64,000 nt of DNA from CBDCYN01 sp965224205 (GCA_965224205.1 CBDCYN010000009.1:124001-188000), one strand, 5' to 3'. Positions 17,453-26,897 are shown, counted from the first letter of the stretch. Notes: a model not told the origin generated them from the letters alone. Program-made: numbers and translations.

Positions 17453-18253
17453 ATGAATACCGCGTCCCAGCTGGGCTCAAAGCCACCGATCGTCAGGGTC
17501 AGCGACCTGCACAAATCGTTCGGGGCCACGGCCGTGCTGCGCGGGCTGTCGCTGGAGATCTATCCCAGTGAACACGTAGCGATCATCGGCCCCAGCGGAT
17601 CGGGTAAATCCACGCTCCTGCGCCTCTTGATGACCCTCGACCGCCCCGATTCGGGACAGATCTGGATCGACGGGCAACCACTGTGGCACGAATCCAAGGG
17701 CGGGCGGCTCGTGCCCGCCAGCCGCGCCCATGTCCGCCGCCTGCGCGGGAAGGTGGGGATGGTGTTCCAGCATTTCAATCTGTTCCCGCACATGACGGTG
17801 TTGAGAAACGTCACCGAAGCCCCGATCCACGTCCTGCGGCTGACCCGGGCCCAGGCCCGGGAACGCGCCGTGGAACTGCTCGAGACCGTCGGCCTTGGCG
17901 ACAAGATCGACGCGTACCCCGGGCAGCTGTCGGGCGGGCAGAAGCAACGCGTGGCGATCGCCCGCGCGCTGGCGATGCAGCCGAAGGTGATGCTGTTCGA
18001 CGAAGTCACCTCGGCGCTGGACCCCGAACTGGTCGGGGAGGTCCAAACCGTCCTGCGGGATCTGGCGGCGTCGACCCGCATGACGATGCTGATCGTGACC
18101 CATCAGATGCGCTTCGCCCAAGAGATCGCCGACCGGGTGGTTTTCTTTGACCAAGGCGTGGTCGTCGAGGACGACCGGCCCGAGGTCATCTTCGACCAGC
18201 CCCAACACGACCGCACCCGCCGGTTCCTCCAAGCCGTGCTCGACGCCACGTGA
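17453..18253 (+). CDS. ehuA: ectoine/hydroxyectoine ABC transporter ATP-binding protein
   Basis: A 266-residue polar amino-acid-type ABC ATPase on the cytoplasmic face. Motifs: Walker A GPSGSGKST, Q-loop MVFQHFNLFPHMTV, signature LSGGQKQRVAIARAL, Walker B VMLFDEVTSALDPE and H-loop VTHQM. AAGGG precedes the ATG. It closes the locus order ectA-ectB-ectC-ehuB-ehuC-ehuD-ehuA on one strand with no internal terminator seen, so synthesis and uptake are probably co-transcribed. Confidence 0.95.
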   Translation: MNTASQLGSKPPIVRVSDLHKSFGATAVLRGLSLEIYPSEHVAIIGPSGSGKSTLLRLLMTLDRPDSGQIWIDGQPLWHESKGGRLVPASRAHVRRLRGKVGMVFQHFNLFPHMTVLRNVTEAPIHVLRLTRAQARERAVELLETVGLGDKIDAYPGQLSGGQKQRVAIARALAMQPKVMLFDEVTSALDPELVGEVQTVLRDLAASTRMTMLIVTHQMRFAQEIADRVVFFDQGVVVEDDRPEVIFDQPQHDRTRRFLQAVLDAT

Positions 18254-18357
18254 CGGGTCACGAGGACCAGGAATGTTCAAACAAAGCGGAGCCGGCGCTT
18301 GGGCGCCGACCCCGCTCAAGGAGTTCTTTAAATGTTAATTTCGTCTCGAGATCCCGA

Positions 18358-20109
18358 TCAGTCCCAAACGATCGAGCTCAACGAAATGTTTTGGTGCCAC
18401 AATTGGGGGTTCTTGAACCGCAGGTTGTAGTTCGCGTCGTCGGTGGTGCCGTGGAAGATGTTGACCGCTCCGGCGTTCCCGGCCGAGCCAATGTCCTCTA
18501 ACGGCACCCCGACCGCCAGATCGGCGCGGCCATCGCCATTGAAGTCGCCCATGGTCAGATGCCGTCCGAAGTTGTCACCCGACTCCCCGTGCCCTGGAAC
18601 GCCAACGGTGTTTTGAGTCCAAGTCACGTACCCCAGCTTGCCCAAGGGGGAGTCGTACGAATCGGCGTGGTTGCCGCCCTCGATGACGTACACCCTCCCA
18701 GGATCCGTCCCACCGCCGCTGTAGTCTTCACGGTACACCCCGATCGCCAGCTCGTCGGCCCCGTCCTTATTCATATCACCGGCTGCCAGAGCGATCCCGA
18801 ACCGATCGCCCGACTCGATGTTGACCCCGATCTCATGGCGGATGCGGTTGCTATAGATCTGAAGCCCATCGCCGTATTGGCCCCAGATCAGATTCACCGC
18901 CCCGGCATCTTTCCTGGTCTTACCGTTGTAGGTGAGATCTTCAAACGGCACGCCTATCGCCAGGTCGTCACGGCCGTCTTCATTGAAGTCACCCGCCGCT
19001 AGGGAGAACCCGAAATGATCACTGGCCTCGCCCACACCCACGATTCCCGAGGTATCCTGGTGCCAGAACTGATTCCGAGCTGCGTTGAGCCCGCTATTGG
19101 CCCCATAGAGCACGTGCACCGCACCAGCGTTGACCTTCGAGCTGGACCGGCCGAGGTCTTCGAACGGAATCCCGATCGCCAGGTCGTCCTTGCCATCTTG
19201 GTCGAAGTCACCTGAGGCCAGGGAGGACCCGAACAGGTCCCCGGCCTCGACGAGGCTGCGCATCCCCGGGACGCTCTGGTGCCAGAACTGATCCCCATTG
19301 GCGGTCAACCCGTTGAAATGCCCGTAGAAGACGTGGACCGCCCCGCCGTCAGCCCGGCCGAAGAGGTCCTCGTAGGGCACCCCGACCGCCAGGTCGTCAC
19401 GGTTGTCGCCGTTAAAGTCCCCGGTGGTCAGGGAATACCCGAAGCTGTCACCGGCCTCGCCTTGATCGGCGACGAACGACTGGCCCTGATGGTATAAGAC
19501 ACTCCCGGTGGAGGTTAGGCCGTTGGCTGAGCCGTAGATCACGTGGATCGCTCCGGAGTCCACGACGCTGTACCAATCCTCACCGGAGACCCCCACGGCC
19601 AGGTCGTCGTACCCATCGTTGTTAAAGTCACCGGCTGCCACGGCATTCCCGAAGTAATCGTTCGCCTCGGCCGAACTGGCGATCCCCTTGCTATTCTGGT
19701 GCCAGAGCTGGTTCTTCGGGATCCCCAGACCGGTCCACCCGGCGCTGTAGATCACGTTCACGGCCCCGGCGTTGACCTTGCCGTTGATGCTCTCGTTAGG
19801 TACACCCACCGCCAGGTCATCGCGGCCGTCGCCGTTGAAATCACCCGCAGCCATCGCGGAGCCGAACCGGTCTCCCGTTTCGGCGGTATCTCGGATCACG
19901 GTGATCGACGCGGTCGGGCCCGACAAGGCCGCGGAGGTCGACGCGGTGAACACGTCCGCGGAGTACAGGACCCGGCCCTCGAGCGACTCGAAGAGTTGCC
20001 CCGGTTGTTTGCTGCGGCTGTTGCGGCGGGTTAGTTTCTTGCCCAGGCGACGCATGGTTCGCCACTGCTTGCTCGTGATACGGTTCCAGATTGAATTTGA
20101 TGCTGCCAT
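18358..20109 (-). CDS. FG-GAP/integrin-alpha-like repeat surface protein with LEPR-type motif
   Basis: A 583-residue protein. The N-terminus is basic (MAASNSIWNRITSKQWRTM...) and carries FESLEGRVLYSAD, a form of the LExRxLxSA motif found at the start of many planctomycete surface proteins. The rest is about seven FG-GAP repeats (pattern DxFGxxxAAGDFNxDGxDDLAVGVP), each with a calcium-binding DxNxDGxDD loop, predicted to fold as a seven-bladed beta-propeller. Such proteins are extracellular and calcium-stabilised; their partner is unknown. The start at 20109 follows AAGGGTGAAGAAA. An IS630-family element lies 56 bp upstream and may have cut the gene from its promoter. Confidence 0.85.
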   Translation of the reverse strand: MAASNSIWNRITSKQWRTMRRLGKKLTRRNSRSKQPGQLFESLEGRVLYSADVFTASTSAALSGPTASITVIRDTAETGDRFGSAMAAGDFNGDGRDDLAVGVPNESINGKVNAGAVNVIYSAGWTGLGIPKNQLWHQNSKGIASSAEANDYFGNAVAAGDFNNDGYDDLAVGVSGEDWYSVVDSGAIHVIYGSANGLTSTGSVLYHQGQSFVADQGEAGDSFGYSLTTGDFNGDNRDDLAVGVPYEDLFGRADGGAVHVFYGHFNGLTANGDQFWHQSVPGMRSLVEAGDLFGSSLASGDFDQDGKDDLAIGIPFEDLGRSSSKVNAGAVHVLYGANSGLNAARNQFWHQDTSGIVGVGEASDHFGFSLAAGDFNEDGRDDLAIGVPFEDLTYNGKTRKDAGAVNLIWGQYGDGLQIYSNRIRHEIGVNIESGDRFGIALAAGDMNKDGADELAIGVYREDYSGGGTDPGRVYVIEGGNHADSYDSPLGKLGYVTWTQNTVGVPGHGESGDNFGRHLTMGDFNGDGRADLAVGVPLEDIGSAGNAGAVNIFHGTTDDANYNLRFKNPQLWHQNISLSSIVWD

Positions 20110-20150
20110 TTTCTTCACCCTTTTCAGATAAGGCGTTAGAGCATCTGGCA

Positions 20151-21085
20151 TCAATGTTCTCCATAGCCACAGGCTTGAAAGCAGTTGGGGCATTCTGTGG
20201 GGTGAACGGCTCGCAGGGCATCGGCGATGGCGTCGTTCAAGGCGTCGAACGTCTTGGCGCTGACCCGACGTAGCCACGCTTTGACTTTGCTCCACAGCTT
20301 TTCGATCGGGTTGAGGTCGGGCGAGTAAGGCGGCAAGTACCAAAGGTCCGCGCCGGCCGCTTCGATCGCCTCACGGATCCCCGCGTCTTTGTGCGACGAG
20401 AGATTGTCCATCACCACGACATCCCCGGGCCGCAGCGACGGGGCCAAGAACTGCTGTGTATAAGCCAGGAACGTTGCCGCGTCCATCGGACCGTCGACCA
20501 CCACCGTCGCGTCTTGGATCACGCCGTCGAGCCGGATGGCACTGAGCATCGTCATGGTTTTCCAGTGGCCGTCCGGGGTGTGATCCACGCAGCGCTCGCC
20601 GATCGGCGACCGGCCGTACAGCCGGGTCATGTTGGTCTTGGCCCCGGATTCATCGAGGAAAACAAACGAACCCGGGTCCACGAACCGCCGGGCGATCATG
20701 AAGCTTCGCCGACGTCGAGCCACGTCCGGACGTTCTTGTTCGGCGGCGATCAGCGACTTCTTTTTAAGGATAGCCCCAGACGCTTCAACGCCCGGCACAC
20801 CGTCGATTCGACCACCCGCACGCTCAGCAGAGGCATCAGCTGCTTGGCCGTGATCCCCGGCTGGGCCGCGACCCTCTCACGCAAGATCTGCTCATCAGCC
20901 GCCGTGAGCTTCACCGGCCCCTTGGGCCCCGGCACGCCCGGCGACAACTCCCCTCGTCGATGTCGACCCAGCCAGTCGCGCACCGTCGGCCGCGCCACGG
21001 AAAACCGCTTTGCCACCGAAGCGATCGGTTCACCCGACCCCGCCGCCACGACCACCCGCTGCCGCAAGTCCATCGAATATGTCAT
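20151..21085 (-). CDS. IS630-family transposase, two overlapping frames
   Basis: ORF A (21085-20750) starts MTYSMDLRQRVVVAAGSG and is a helix-turn-helix region (VAKRFSVARPTVRDWLGRH). ORF B (up to about 20798, ending 20151) is the DDE catalytic part: FVFLDESGAKTNM, VVVMDNLSSHK and PIEKLWSKVKAWLR supply Asp, Asp and Glu. The two join by a -1 shift at the A-rich TTAAAAAGAAG around 20760-20770. Programmed -1 frameshifting is known in some IS630 elements, but a simple mutation or assembly error is possible. GGAGG lies 8 nt before the ORF A ATG. The stop of ORF B lies just outside the inferred left end of the element. Confidence 0.88.
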
Positions 21086-21148
21086 GACCTTGGCCTCCAT
21101 GCCAGAAATCACACTTATCGGTCAAAGAAGATTATTTACGCCAATGGC
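20166..21148 (-). mobile_element. IS630-family insertion sequence, about 983 bp, flanked by TA
   Basis: Terminal inverted repeats can be aligned by eye: the left end reads inward GCCACAGGCTTGAAAG and the right end reads inward GCCATTGGCGTAAATA (GCCAnnGGCnTnAA). Each end is bordered by TA (20164-20165 and 21149-21150), the target duplication used by IS630/Tc1-type elements. It contains the two-frame DDE transposase. Confidence 0.75.
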
Positions 21149-21379
21149 TATAACGGAATGAAAAAACACAATGACCCCGAGAACGAGGCTTTTTTTCTTA
21201 TTTGATTTCGATGGTGTTGTTCCCTGGTCATTGAGAGGTAACCACGAGATGATGGATTCTTGCGCTTGAAATATGAAAATAATGATCCGAACGGGGAAAA
21301 GGCAGGGATCGCTTTCCACTGATGTCTCAAGCGGGTGGGCGGTGGTGATCGGTCGTTAGCAATCCTCTAGAATGATCGG

Positions 21380-22462
21380 GTGATCCAAGACAACGCCAAC
21401 CTGATCGAAAAGCTGGAAGCGATCGATCTCCAATACACTCAGCTTGAACAGCAGCTGGCCGACCCCGACGTCTTCGCGGACCCCGACCAGGTGCGCGTGC
21501 TGAATACGAAACGGGCGGCGTTGGCTGATCTGGTGGCTGATTACCGTCGGTACCGGTCGTTGCGGGACCAGATCGCTGAGCACAGCACGCTGATCGAAGC
21601 ACAGGACGACCCGGAGCTGGCCCAACTGGCGCGTGAGGAGCTGCCGGGGCTGCGGGACGAGGCCCAGGCGTTGCTCGACCGGATCGCGGGCGAGTTGGTC
21701 ACGTCTGACGACCGGGCGGTGGCGTCGGTGATCCTGGAGATCCGCGCCGGCACGGGTGGGGCTGAGGCAGCGTTATGGGCGGGTGATCTTTTCGAGGCCT
21801 ACCAGCGGTACGCAGCCAAACGGGGATGGGCGGTATCGATGATGGACCTATCGCCCGGCGACCAGGGGGGGGTCCGGCACGCGGTGGCCAGCGTCAACGG
21901 CCCGGGGGTGTGGCAAGGGTTGGGTTATGAGGGCGGGGTGCACTGCGTGAAACGGGTGCCGGCGACCGAGGCCCAGGGGCGGGTGCACACCTCGACCGCT
22001 ACGGTCGCGGTCTTGCCCGAGCCGGAGAAGGTCCAGATCGACATCCCCGAGTCCGACGTGCAGATCCACATCACCACCGCCCAGGGCCCGGGAGGGCAGA
22101 ACGTCAACAAGGTCGCCACCGCGGTACACCTCGTCCACGTCCCCACCGGGATCGAGGTGCGGATGCAGGAATCCAAGAGCCAGCACCAGAACCGGATCAA
22201 GGCCTGGCAGCTGCTGCGGGCGAGGGTTTACGATCACTACCAGCGTGAAAAAGACGCCCAACGCGCTCAATCCCGAAGCGAGATGATCGGCACCGGCAGC
22301 CGATCGGAGCGGATCCGCACCTACCGATACAAGGAAAACATCGCGGTCGACCACCGCATCGGCCGATCGGTGAACCTGCGTTCCATCTTGGACGGTGATT
22401 TCGAGGACCTGGTCGATGCGTTGGCGGCAGAAGACCGCACCCGCCGGCTGGCGGCGCTATGA
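21380..22462 (+). CDS. prfA: peptide chain release factor 1
   Basis: A 360-residue class I release factor that ends translation at UAA and UAG. The catalytic GGQ is in AQGPGGQNVNKVATAV, and the codon-recognition loop is RVPATEAQGRVHTSTATV with the PxT form of RF1. The N-terminal coiled domain (LEAIDLQYTQLEQQLADPD) and the C-terminal SRSERIRTYRYKENIAVDHR are standard. The start is a GTG with no strong Shine-Dalgarno. prmC, which methylates the GGQ Gln and often follows prfA, is absent here. Confidence 0.96.
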   Translation: MIQDNANLIEKLEAIDLQYTQLEQQLADPDVFADPDQVRVLNTKRAALADLVADYRRYRSLRDQIAEHSTLIEAQDDPELAQLAREELPGLRDEAQALLDRIAGELVTSDDRAVASVILEIRAGTGGAEAALWAGDLFEAYQRYAAKRGWAVSMMDLSPGDQGGVRHAVASVNGPGVWQGLGYEGGVHCVKRVPATEAQGRVHTSTATVAVLPEPEKVQIDIPESDVQIHITTAQGPGGQNVNKVATAVHLVHVPTGIEVRMQESKSQHQNRIKAWQLLRARVYDHYQREKDAQRAQSRSEMIGTGSRSERIRTYRYKENIAVDHRIGRSVNLRSILDGDFEDLVDALAAEDRTRRLAAL

Positions 22463-22557
22463 GAAAGGACGCACCTCACGTACCGGTATCTGGCTGTTGT
22501 GTTAGAAGTACAGCGTTTTCAGGAAGGGTGTAGGCCCCGCATCGCAAGTGGACTTAG

Positions 22558-22594
22558 GGAAGAACCCGCTTCCTCACAGGCGCGGCTCGCTACG
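22558..22594 (+). repeat. intergenic repeat R2, copy 2
   Basis: GGAAGAACCCGCTTCCTCAC followed by AGGCGCGGCTCGCTACG, between the convergent prfA and TPR genes. Same core as copies at 25541, 41694 and 43818. Confidence 0.65.
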
Positions 22595-22623
22595 AATATT
22601 ATCAGAACGCTCTAACACCCCCT

Positions 22624-24102
22624 TCACGCCTGCGGCGAGGGGTTCTTCTTGATCGCGTCGACAAGGGTTTTGATCTCGTCGATTTGTTGGCGGATGTCGC
22701 GGTAGTTGATGTTGTTCTGGAGGATCTGGGAGGCGGTCTTCTGGGCCTCGGTGCCCTGCTCGACCGATTGGTTGACCTTCGCAGATTTCTTCAGCGCCAG
22801 CATCAACCGGTAGCGTAGGTCTAACGCGAGCTTGTCGTCCTTGATCGGGTAGATCTCGATCCCCTCGCGTAAGGTGTCGATCGCTTCTTCGTACCATTCC
22901 TGGGCGATGTAGCAGCGGCCCAGGTATTCGTAACAGGCGGCGCGGTAGCGGGGATCGGCCTTGGCCTGCTGGAAGGCGGCGATGGCTTCGTCGTGGCGGC
23001 TGTAGGCGAACAGGCGCTTGCCCAGCTCGTACCGCAGGCTCAGGTCCGTGGGGTAGTTCTGGACCCGTTCGGAGTATTCTTCGAGCTCGAACCGCAGCTT
23101 GGCTTTGGCGATCTGCCGCCACTGCTTCTTGGCGGTTTCGTCCTGCGGGTTTTCTTTGGTCATCTTGCCCAGCTGGCGGAGCTGACGGTTGAACCGCTTC
23201 ATCCGGATATCCCCGATCTGGACCTTGATGCGGTACTGGCCGGTCTGGGTCCATGCGTCTTCGAGTAGCTCGATGGCTTCGTCCTCGGCGTCGTCGGTGT
23301 CTTTCTGGAGAAGGGTAGCGACGAATTTCTGGAGCTTGTCGGGGTCCTGGGGGTCTTCTTCGAACGCGGCGCGGTGGCGCTCGACCATCTCATCGACGGC
23401 CGAGGCCGGCTTGGAGATCGAGGCCTCCTGCTCGAGTTGGCGCTGCTTGTCTTCGTCGGCGACGGTCGAACGGAACCCTTCGCCGTATCGACCGGCCTGG
23501 ATGGTCAGCTCGGCTTCGAGGTCCTTAAGCGACTGGAGCAGGTCGTGGTCATGGGGGTTGAGCTGGATGGCCAGGGAGCAGGCCTCGGCGGCTTTGTCGA
23601 ACGCGTCGATCTTTGAAAACAGGTCACGGACCTTGACGTAGATCGACTCGCTGGGCTTCTTGGCGGCTTTGTTGGCCTCGAGCACAAGCGTTCCGACCCA
23701 GTAGGCGACCTCGCTGAAGTGCAAGCTCGGGTCGGCCTGGTCGGCCTCGACGGCCTGGGTCATGACCTCGACCATGTGGGTGATGTTCAGCGGGTCCTTG
23801 GCCCATAGCATCTCAGCGTGGAGCATGCGCTCGACCGGGTCCTTGCCACCTTTTTTAATGCGGTCGGCGATCCCGGCGGCTTTGCCCCCGGCGACTTTGC
23901 GTTTGAGGGCGACCTCGCGCAGGGCTTCGTGCTGGGGCATGTTGTCGGGGTCGTGGCGCAGGCCGTTGATGTAGCAGTCGATGGCGTAGTCGTAGTTGCG
24001 GGCATCGGCCACGGCTTGAGCGTGGTCAAAGAAACGCCGGGCCTTGCGCTCGTCCCGTTTGGCGGCGGGGGAGGCGTTGTCCTGACGGTTTTTTCCAAAC
24101 AT
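22624..24102 (-). CDS. tetratricopeptide repeat protein
   Basis: A 492-residue protein with no signal peptide or membrane segment. TPR-like helix pairs occur near residues 25-60 (ARNYDYAIDCYINGLRHDPD), 150-190 (AAEACSLAIQLNPHD) and 355-430 (YSRHDEAIAAFQQAKADPRY; EWYEEAIDTLREGIEIYP). Between them is a charged region rich in Glu, Gln and Lys that may be coiled coil. The C-terminus (NNINYRDIRQQIDEIKTLVD) also looks helical. Likely a cytoplasmic scaffold; partners are unknown. The ATG at 24102 is preferred over the TTG two codons earlier. Confidence 0.8.
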   Translation of the reverse strand: MFGKNRQDNASPAAKRDERKARRFFDHAQAVADARNYDYAIDCYINGLRHDPDNMPQHEALREVALKRKVAGGKAAGIADRIKKGGKDPVERMLHAEMLWAKDPLNITHMVEVMTQAVEADQADPSLHFSEVAYWVGTLVLEANKAAKKPSESIYVKVRDLFSKIDAFDKAAEACSLAIQLNPHDHDLLQSLKDLEAELTIQAGRYGEGFRSTVADEDKQRQLEQEASISKPASAVDEMVERHRAAFEEDPQDPDKLQKFVATLLQKDTDDAEDEAIELLEDAWTQTGQYRIKVQIGDIRMKRFNRQLRQLGKMTKENPQDETAKKQWRQIAKAKLRFELEEYSERVQNYPTDLSLRYELGKRLFAYSRHDEAIAAFQQAKADPRYRAACYEYLGRCYIAQEWYEEAIDTLREGIEIYPIKDDKLALDLRYRLMLALKKSAKVNQSVEQGTEAQKTASQILQNNINYRDIRQQIDEIKTLVDAIKKNPSPQA

Positions 24103-24650
24103 GGCCAACGGATCGCCTATCGGTCATGACGCCGCGTCACGGCGTGCTAGTGTTCTTCGAACCTACGCGGAACATCAGCCTCTCAATCCTAACGAGACCG
24201 AGCGGGTAAGGAAACAACGAAGCGGGAGCAACCGATCAGGGCCCCTGTGCCCGCCTGTTCGCAACGCGTGGTTGTTTCATCCTCGATCGGCCCGACCGTG
24301 AAGACCGGGATCGTTCAGCCCCAGACCCGTGCAACAAAATGATCGCTATTCACGTCCACGCCACCGACGAGCGGCGGCTTTCTCGTTTGATTATAGCCCC
24401 TTCACATGGATCATATAGCAGGCAGGTCCTTTGTGGCAAAGGGACGGGCCGTGACACGGTTGTTTTTTTATCGGCCGTTGCGGTGGACACCATGAATGGG
24501 CAGCGGTCTGAAGTCGAGTACCATACGGGCCTGACTCGACGGGGTGGCCGTTGCGGGGGTGTTCACACAGGGCGAAAGGAAATCTTATCACTAGTGCTCG
24601 CATCGACCTTGCATCCACGGCGTACGTTAGGATTGTGAACCACGAAAGGA
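24103..24650. other. gene-free stretch
   Basis: No repeat copy, terminator or supportable ORF was seen between the divergent TPR and rdgB genes; both promoters should lie here. Confidence 0.4.
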
Positions 24651-25401
24651 ATGTTTTTGATTACCAAGATCCTCGTGGCCAGCTCGAACCCACACAAGCT
24701 TGAAGAGATCTCCGCGATCTGGGACCAGCAGCGTCGCGACGATCGCGACGCCCCGCCGATCGAGCTGCTGCCGCTTAGCGCCCTGGGGATGACGATCGCG
24801 GAACCGCCGGAAGACCAGCCGACCTTTGAAGCCAACGCCATCCTCAAAGCCGACTATTACGCGTCACGCACCGGGATGCTGTGCCTCGCGGACGACAGTG
24901 GGCTCGAGGTCGACGCCCTGGCTGGTCAACCCGGGGTGCGTAGCGCCCGCTACGCCGGGCTCGGAGGGTTCGCACCCACGCGCGGAGGTCGACGCGGCCA
25001 ATAACCGATTGTTGTTGGAAAACCTCAAGGCTGTCTCAGCGGCGAAACGCACCGCGCGGTTCGTATGTGCGATGGCGTTGTGTCGACCGCCGGCGAAACT
25101 TGGCCACGCACCGGCCGCAACACCTCTTGAGGCAATGGACGAGGGGGCCGACTCCGTCGCGCTTGCTTCGCCCTTGGCAGTGGCACGCGGGACGATCGAG
25201 GGCATGATCATCGGCCCCGACGAACCGCCGAGGGGGACTCACGGCTTCGGGTACGACCCGCTGTTCCTCGTCCCGGGCTTGGGGCAGACCACGGCGCAGC
25301 TGACTCCTTCCCACAAGAACGCGATTAGCCACCGCTCCGACGCGGCCGGGAAGATGTGGGTAGAGGTCAGGAAGCTGTTTGAAGCAAAGGTGCTGACCTG
25401 A
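24651..25401 (+). CDS. rdgB: RdgB/HAM1 non-canonical purine NTP pyrophosphatase (one frameshift as read)
   Basis: Cleaves dITP, XTP and similar nucleotides to monophosphates, keeping them out of DNA and RNA. The first frame gives the substrate loop ILVASSNPHKLEEI, TFEANAILKADYYA and the catalytic region CLADDSGLEVDALAGQPGVR followed by SARYAG. The second frame continues DAANNRLLLENL, GTIEGMIIGPDEPPRGTHGF, GYDPLF and the C-terminal SHRSDA. The break lies in the G-rich stretch at 24963-24968; removing one G yields RYAGLEGSHPRAEVDAANN. All motifs are intact, so an assembly indel is likely. About 250 residues when joined. Confidence 0.88.
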
Positions 25402-25420
25402 TTGGGATAGACGCCTTGGG

Positions 25421-25500
25421 GACTAAAATACCGCGTCGGTGACGCTCTTGACGTCGAAAATATTCCTGCCGGGTACGCAAGTCACGTCGTCATTCCATCT
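25421..25500 (-). repeat. dispersed intergenic repeat R1, copy E (inverted)
   Basis: On the minus strand: GTACCCGGCAGGAATATTTT then GTCACCGACGCGGTATTTT. It matches copy A closely at its distal end. Lies between the convergent rdgB and hisI genes. Confidence 0.7.
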
Positions 25501-25540
25501 GATACGGACACAGAAAATTTCCTGCGTGGTACAAACCTGC

Positions 25541-25573
25541 GAAGAACCCGCTGCCTCACGGTCGCGGCTCGCT
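25541..25573 (+). repeat. intergenic repeat R2, copy 3
   Basis: GAAGAACCCGCTGCCTCACG followed by GTCGCGGCTCGCT, the clearest copy of the family. It lies 40 bp from R1 copy E in the same convergent gap. Confidence 0.7.
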
Positions 25574-25687
25574 GTGCGTACGCTCGGATTAATCTGAATA
25601 CGATGAAATGCGTATCACCTCGATCACGCCGCAGTCGACCACGCCGCCCAAAATCTTGCACTATTTCCCGGGACACCCATCCGCTCA

Positions 25688-26092
25688 TTACCGGCCGTAG
25701 ACCGTTTCGGGATCGAAAACTTTCTGCTCGACGTATTCCAGGTCTTTTTCGCCGGTACAGGCGCGGTAGAAGCAGGTTTGGTAACCCATGTGGCAACACG
25801 GCCCGTGGGAACGACACCGAAGCAGCACGGTGTCTTGGTCGCAGTCCACACGGGCTTCGACCACCTCTTGGATATGACCCGAGCTTTCACCCTTGACCCA
25901 GATCTTATCTCGACTACGTGAATAGAACGTGGCTTGGCGGGTGGCCAGCGTTTGAGCCAGGGCCCGGGCGTTCATCCAGCCCATCATGAGCACCTGGCCG
26001 GTGTCGGCGTCTTGAACAATGGCCGGTACTAGACCCTGGTCGTTGAATTTCACGTCGAGTACCGCTGTGGTCTGGCGTTGATCTTCACTCAT
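25688..26092 (-). CDS. hisI: phosphoribosyl-AMP cyclohydrolase
   Basis: A 134-residue enzyme opening the purine ring of phosphoribosyl-AMP, third step of histidine synthesis. Diagnostic features: VLMMGWMNARALAQTL, ATFYSRSRDKIWVKGESSGH, and metal-binding DCDQDTVLLRCR and GPCCHMGYQTCFYR with conserved Asp and Cys. The length is that of the monofunctional form; no HisE domain is attached. AAAGAGG precedes the ATG. hisG lies 9 kb away, so his genes here are scattered. Confidence 0.95.
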   Translation of the reverse strand: MSEDQRQTTAVLDVKFNDQGLVPAIVQDADTGQVLMMGWMNARALAQTLATRQATFYSRSRDKIWVKGESSGHIQEVVEARVDCDQDTVLLRCRSHGPCCHMGYQTCFYRACTGEKDLEYVEQKVFDPETVYGR

Positions 26093-26249
26093 GGGTGTGT
26101 TACCTCTTTCATTCAGTCCGTGGTCGCGGTGTCACGACCGATACCGTGGCGGGGCCCAGGAATCGCATCACGAGCCGGACCGTGGCATCCCGGTGAGGGG
26201 TTGTATCCCGTATCCTTTCGTAATCGCTTGGTGGGCAGCGTTTGACCGA

Positions 26250-26495
26250 TCACAGACTCCCGGCCCATCGGCTTAACCAGGCCCAGATGCGTCGGCTCAG
26301 AGGCAGGCACACGACCGGCAAGACGACTGCTGCGATCACGGCGATGATGACCGTCCCCCTCAGCCCACACCATCGCGGGCCGAGAAAAAAACTCCAGATC
26401 CCCACGGGGACCATCGAAAGGACCATGTTGACCGAAATCGCTCCGGTCATCTCCCCGTGACGGTCTTCTTGTCCTAGCCACCATGCCACTGACAA
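26250..26495 (-). CDS. small hypothetical membrane protein
   Basis: An 81-residue frame with two predicted transmembrane helices (NMVLSMVPVGIWSFFLG and GTVIIAVIAAVVLPVVCLPL) and a short basic tail rich in Trp and Arg. It starts with TTG and lacks a clear ribosome binding site; the internal ATG at residue 16 is an alternative. The hydrophobic pattern is more gene-like than the overlapping 145-residue frame. No family recognised. Confidence 0.45.
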   Translation of the reverse strand: MSVAWWLGQEDRHGEMTGAISVNMVLSMVPVGIWSFFLGPRWCGLRGTVIIAVIAAVVLPVVCLPLSRRIWAWLSRWAGSL

Positions 26496-26897
26496 ATCGA
26501 TCTCTGAAATAAAGGAACGAGCGAGTACACTCGTAGAACCTTAACCCCAAGGCCTGCGAGGGCTAAGTCTATGGTGTTGGGCGTCGTGGGTCTAGTATCT
26601 ATACCTAACGCCTGGTCATGTTTGATTGGTCGGTCACCTGATGGGTTTGGGGTCGTCGTGCATCGAGGTAACGATCGATGGGGTCTCTAGCATCGGGCTG
26701 CCAGCCCGCAGCTAAGGATTTCGGTGGTCAGCCCCTGACGCATCCTTGCCTCTACCGAACGACACCCAGCCACGAACCCACGAACGAAAGGTCGTGAGGT
26801 CACCCGCGAGTTGCTTGACTTGTCAATAAAGCCTATTGTAGGCTGTTTTCCACCAACCTCTCGTTTGAATAAAGCCGTTTCCAGGAGTTGTGTATCT
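26496..26897. other. gene-free stretch with R3 copy 3
   Basis: Holds the R3 element at 26694-26754; the remainder upstream of the TPR-alphaCTD gene shows no other feature. Confidence 0.45.
26694..26754 (+). repeat. intergenic repeat R3, copy 3
   Basis: CGGGCTGCCAGCCCGCAGCT, AAGGATTTCGGTGGTCAGCC and CATCCTTGCCTCT align in order with copy 2. About 140 bp upstream of the next gene. Confidence 0.65.

Noticed and set aside
18254..18357. Terminator between ehuA and the FG-GAP gene
   Set aside because: A GC-rich stem (CGGCGC/GCGCCG) exists near 18291-18306 but is not followed directly by a U-run, so it is not called.
26113..26550. 145-residue minus-strand ORF
   Set aside because: Overlaps the more plausible 81-residue membrane protein in another frame; composition is Arg/Gly/Asp-rich as in shadow frames.
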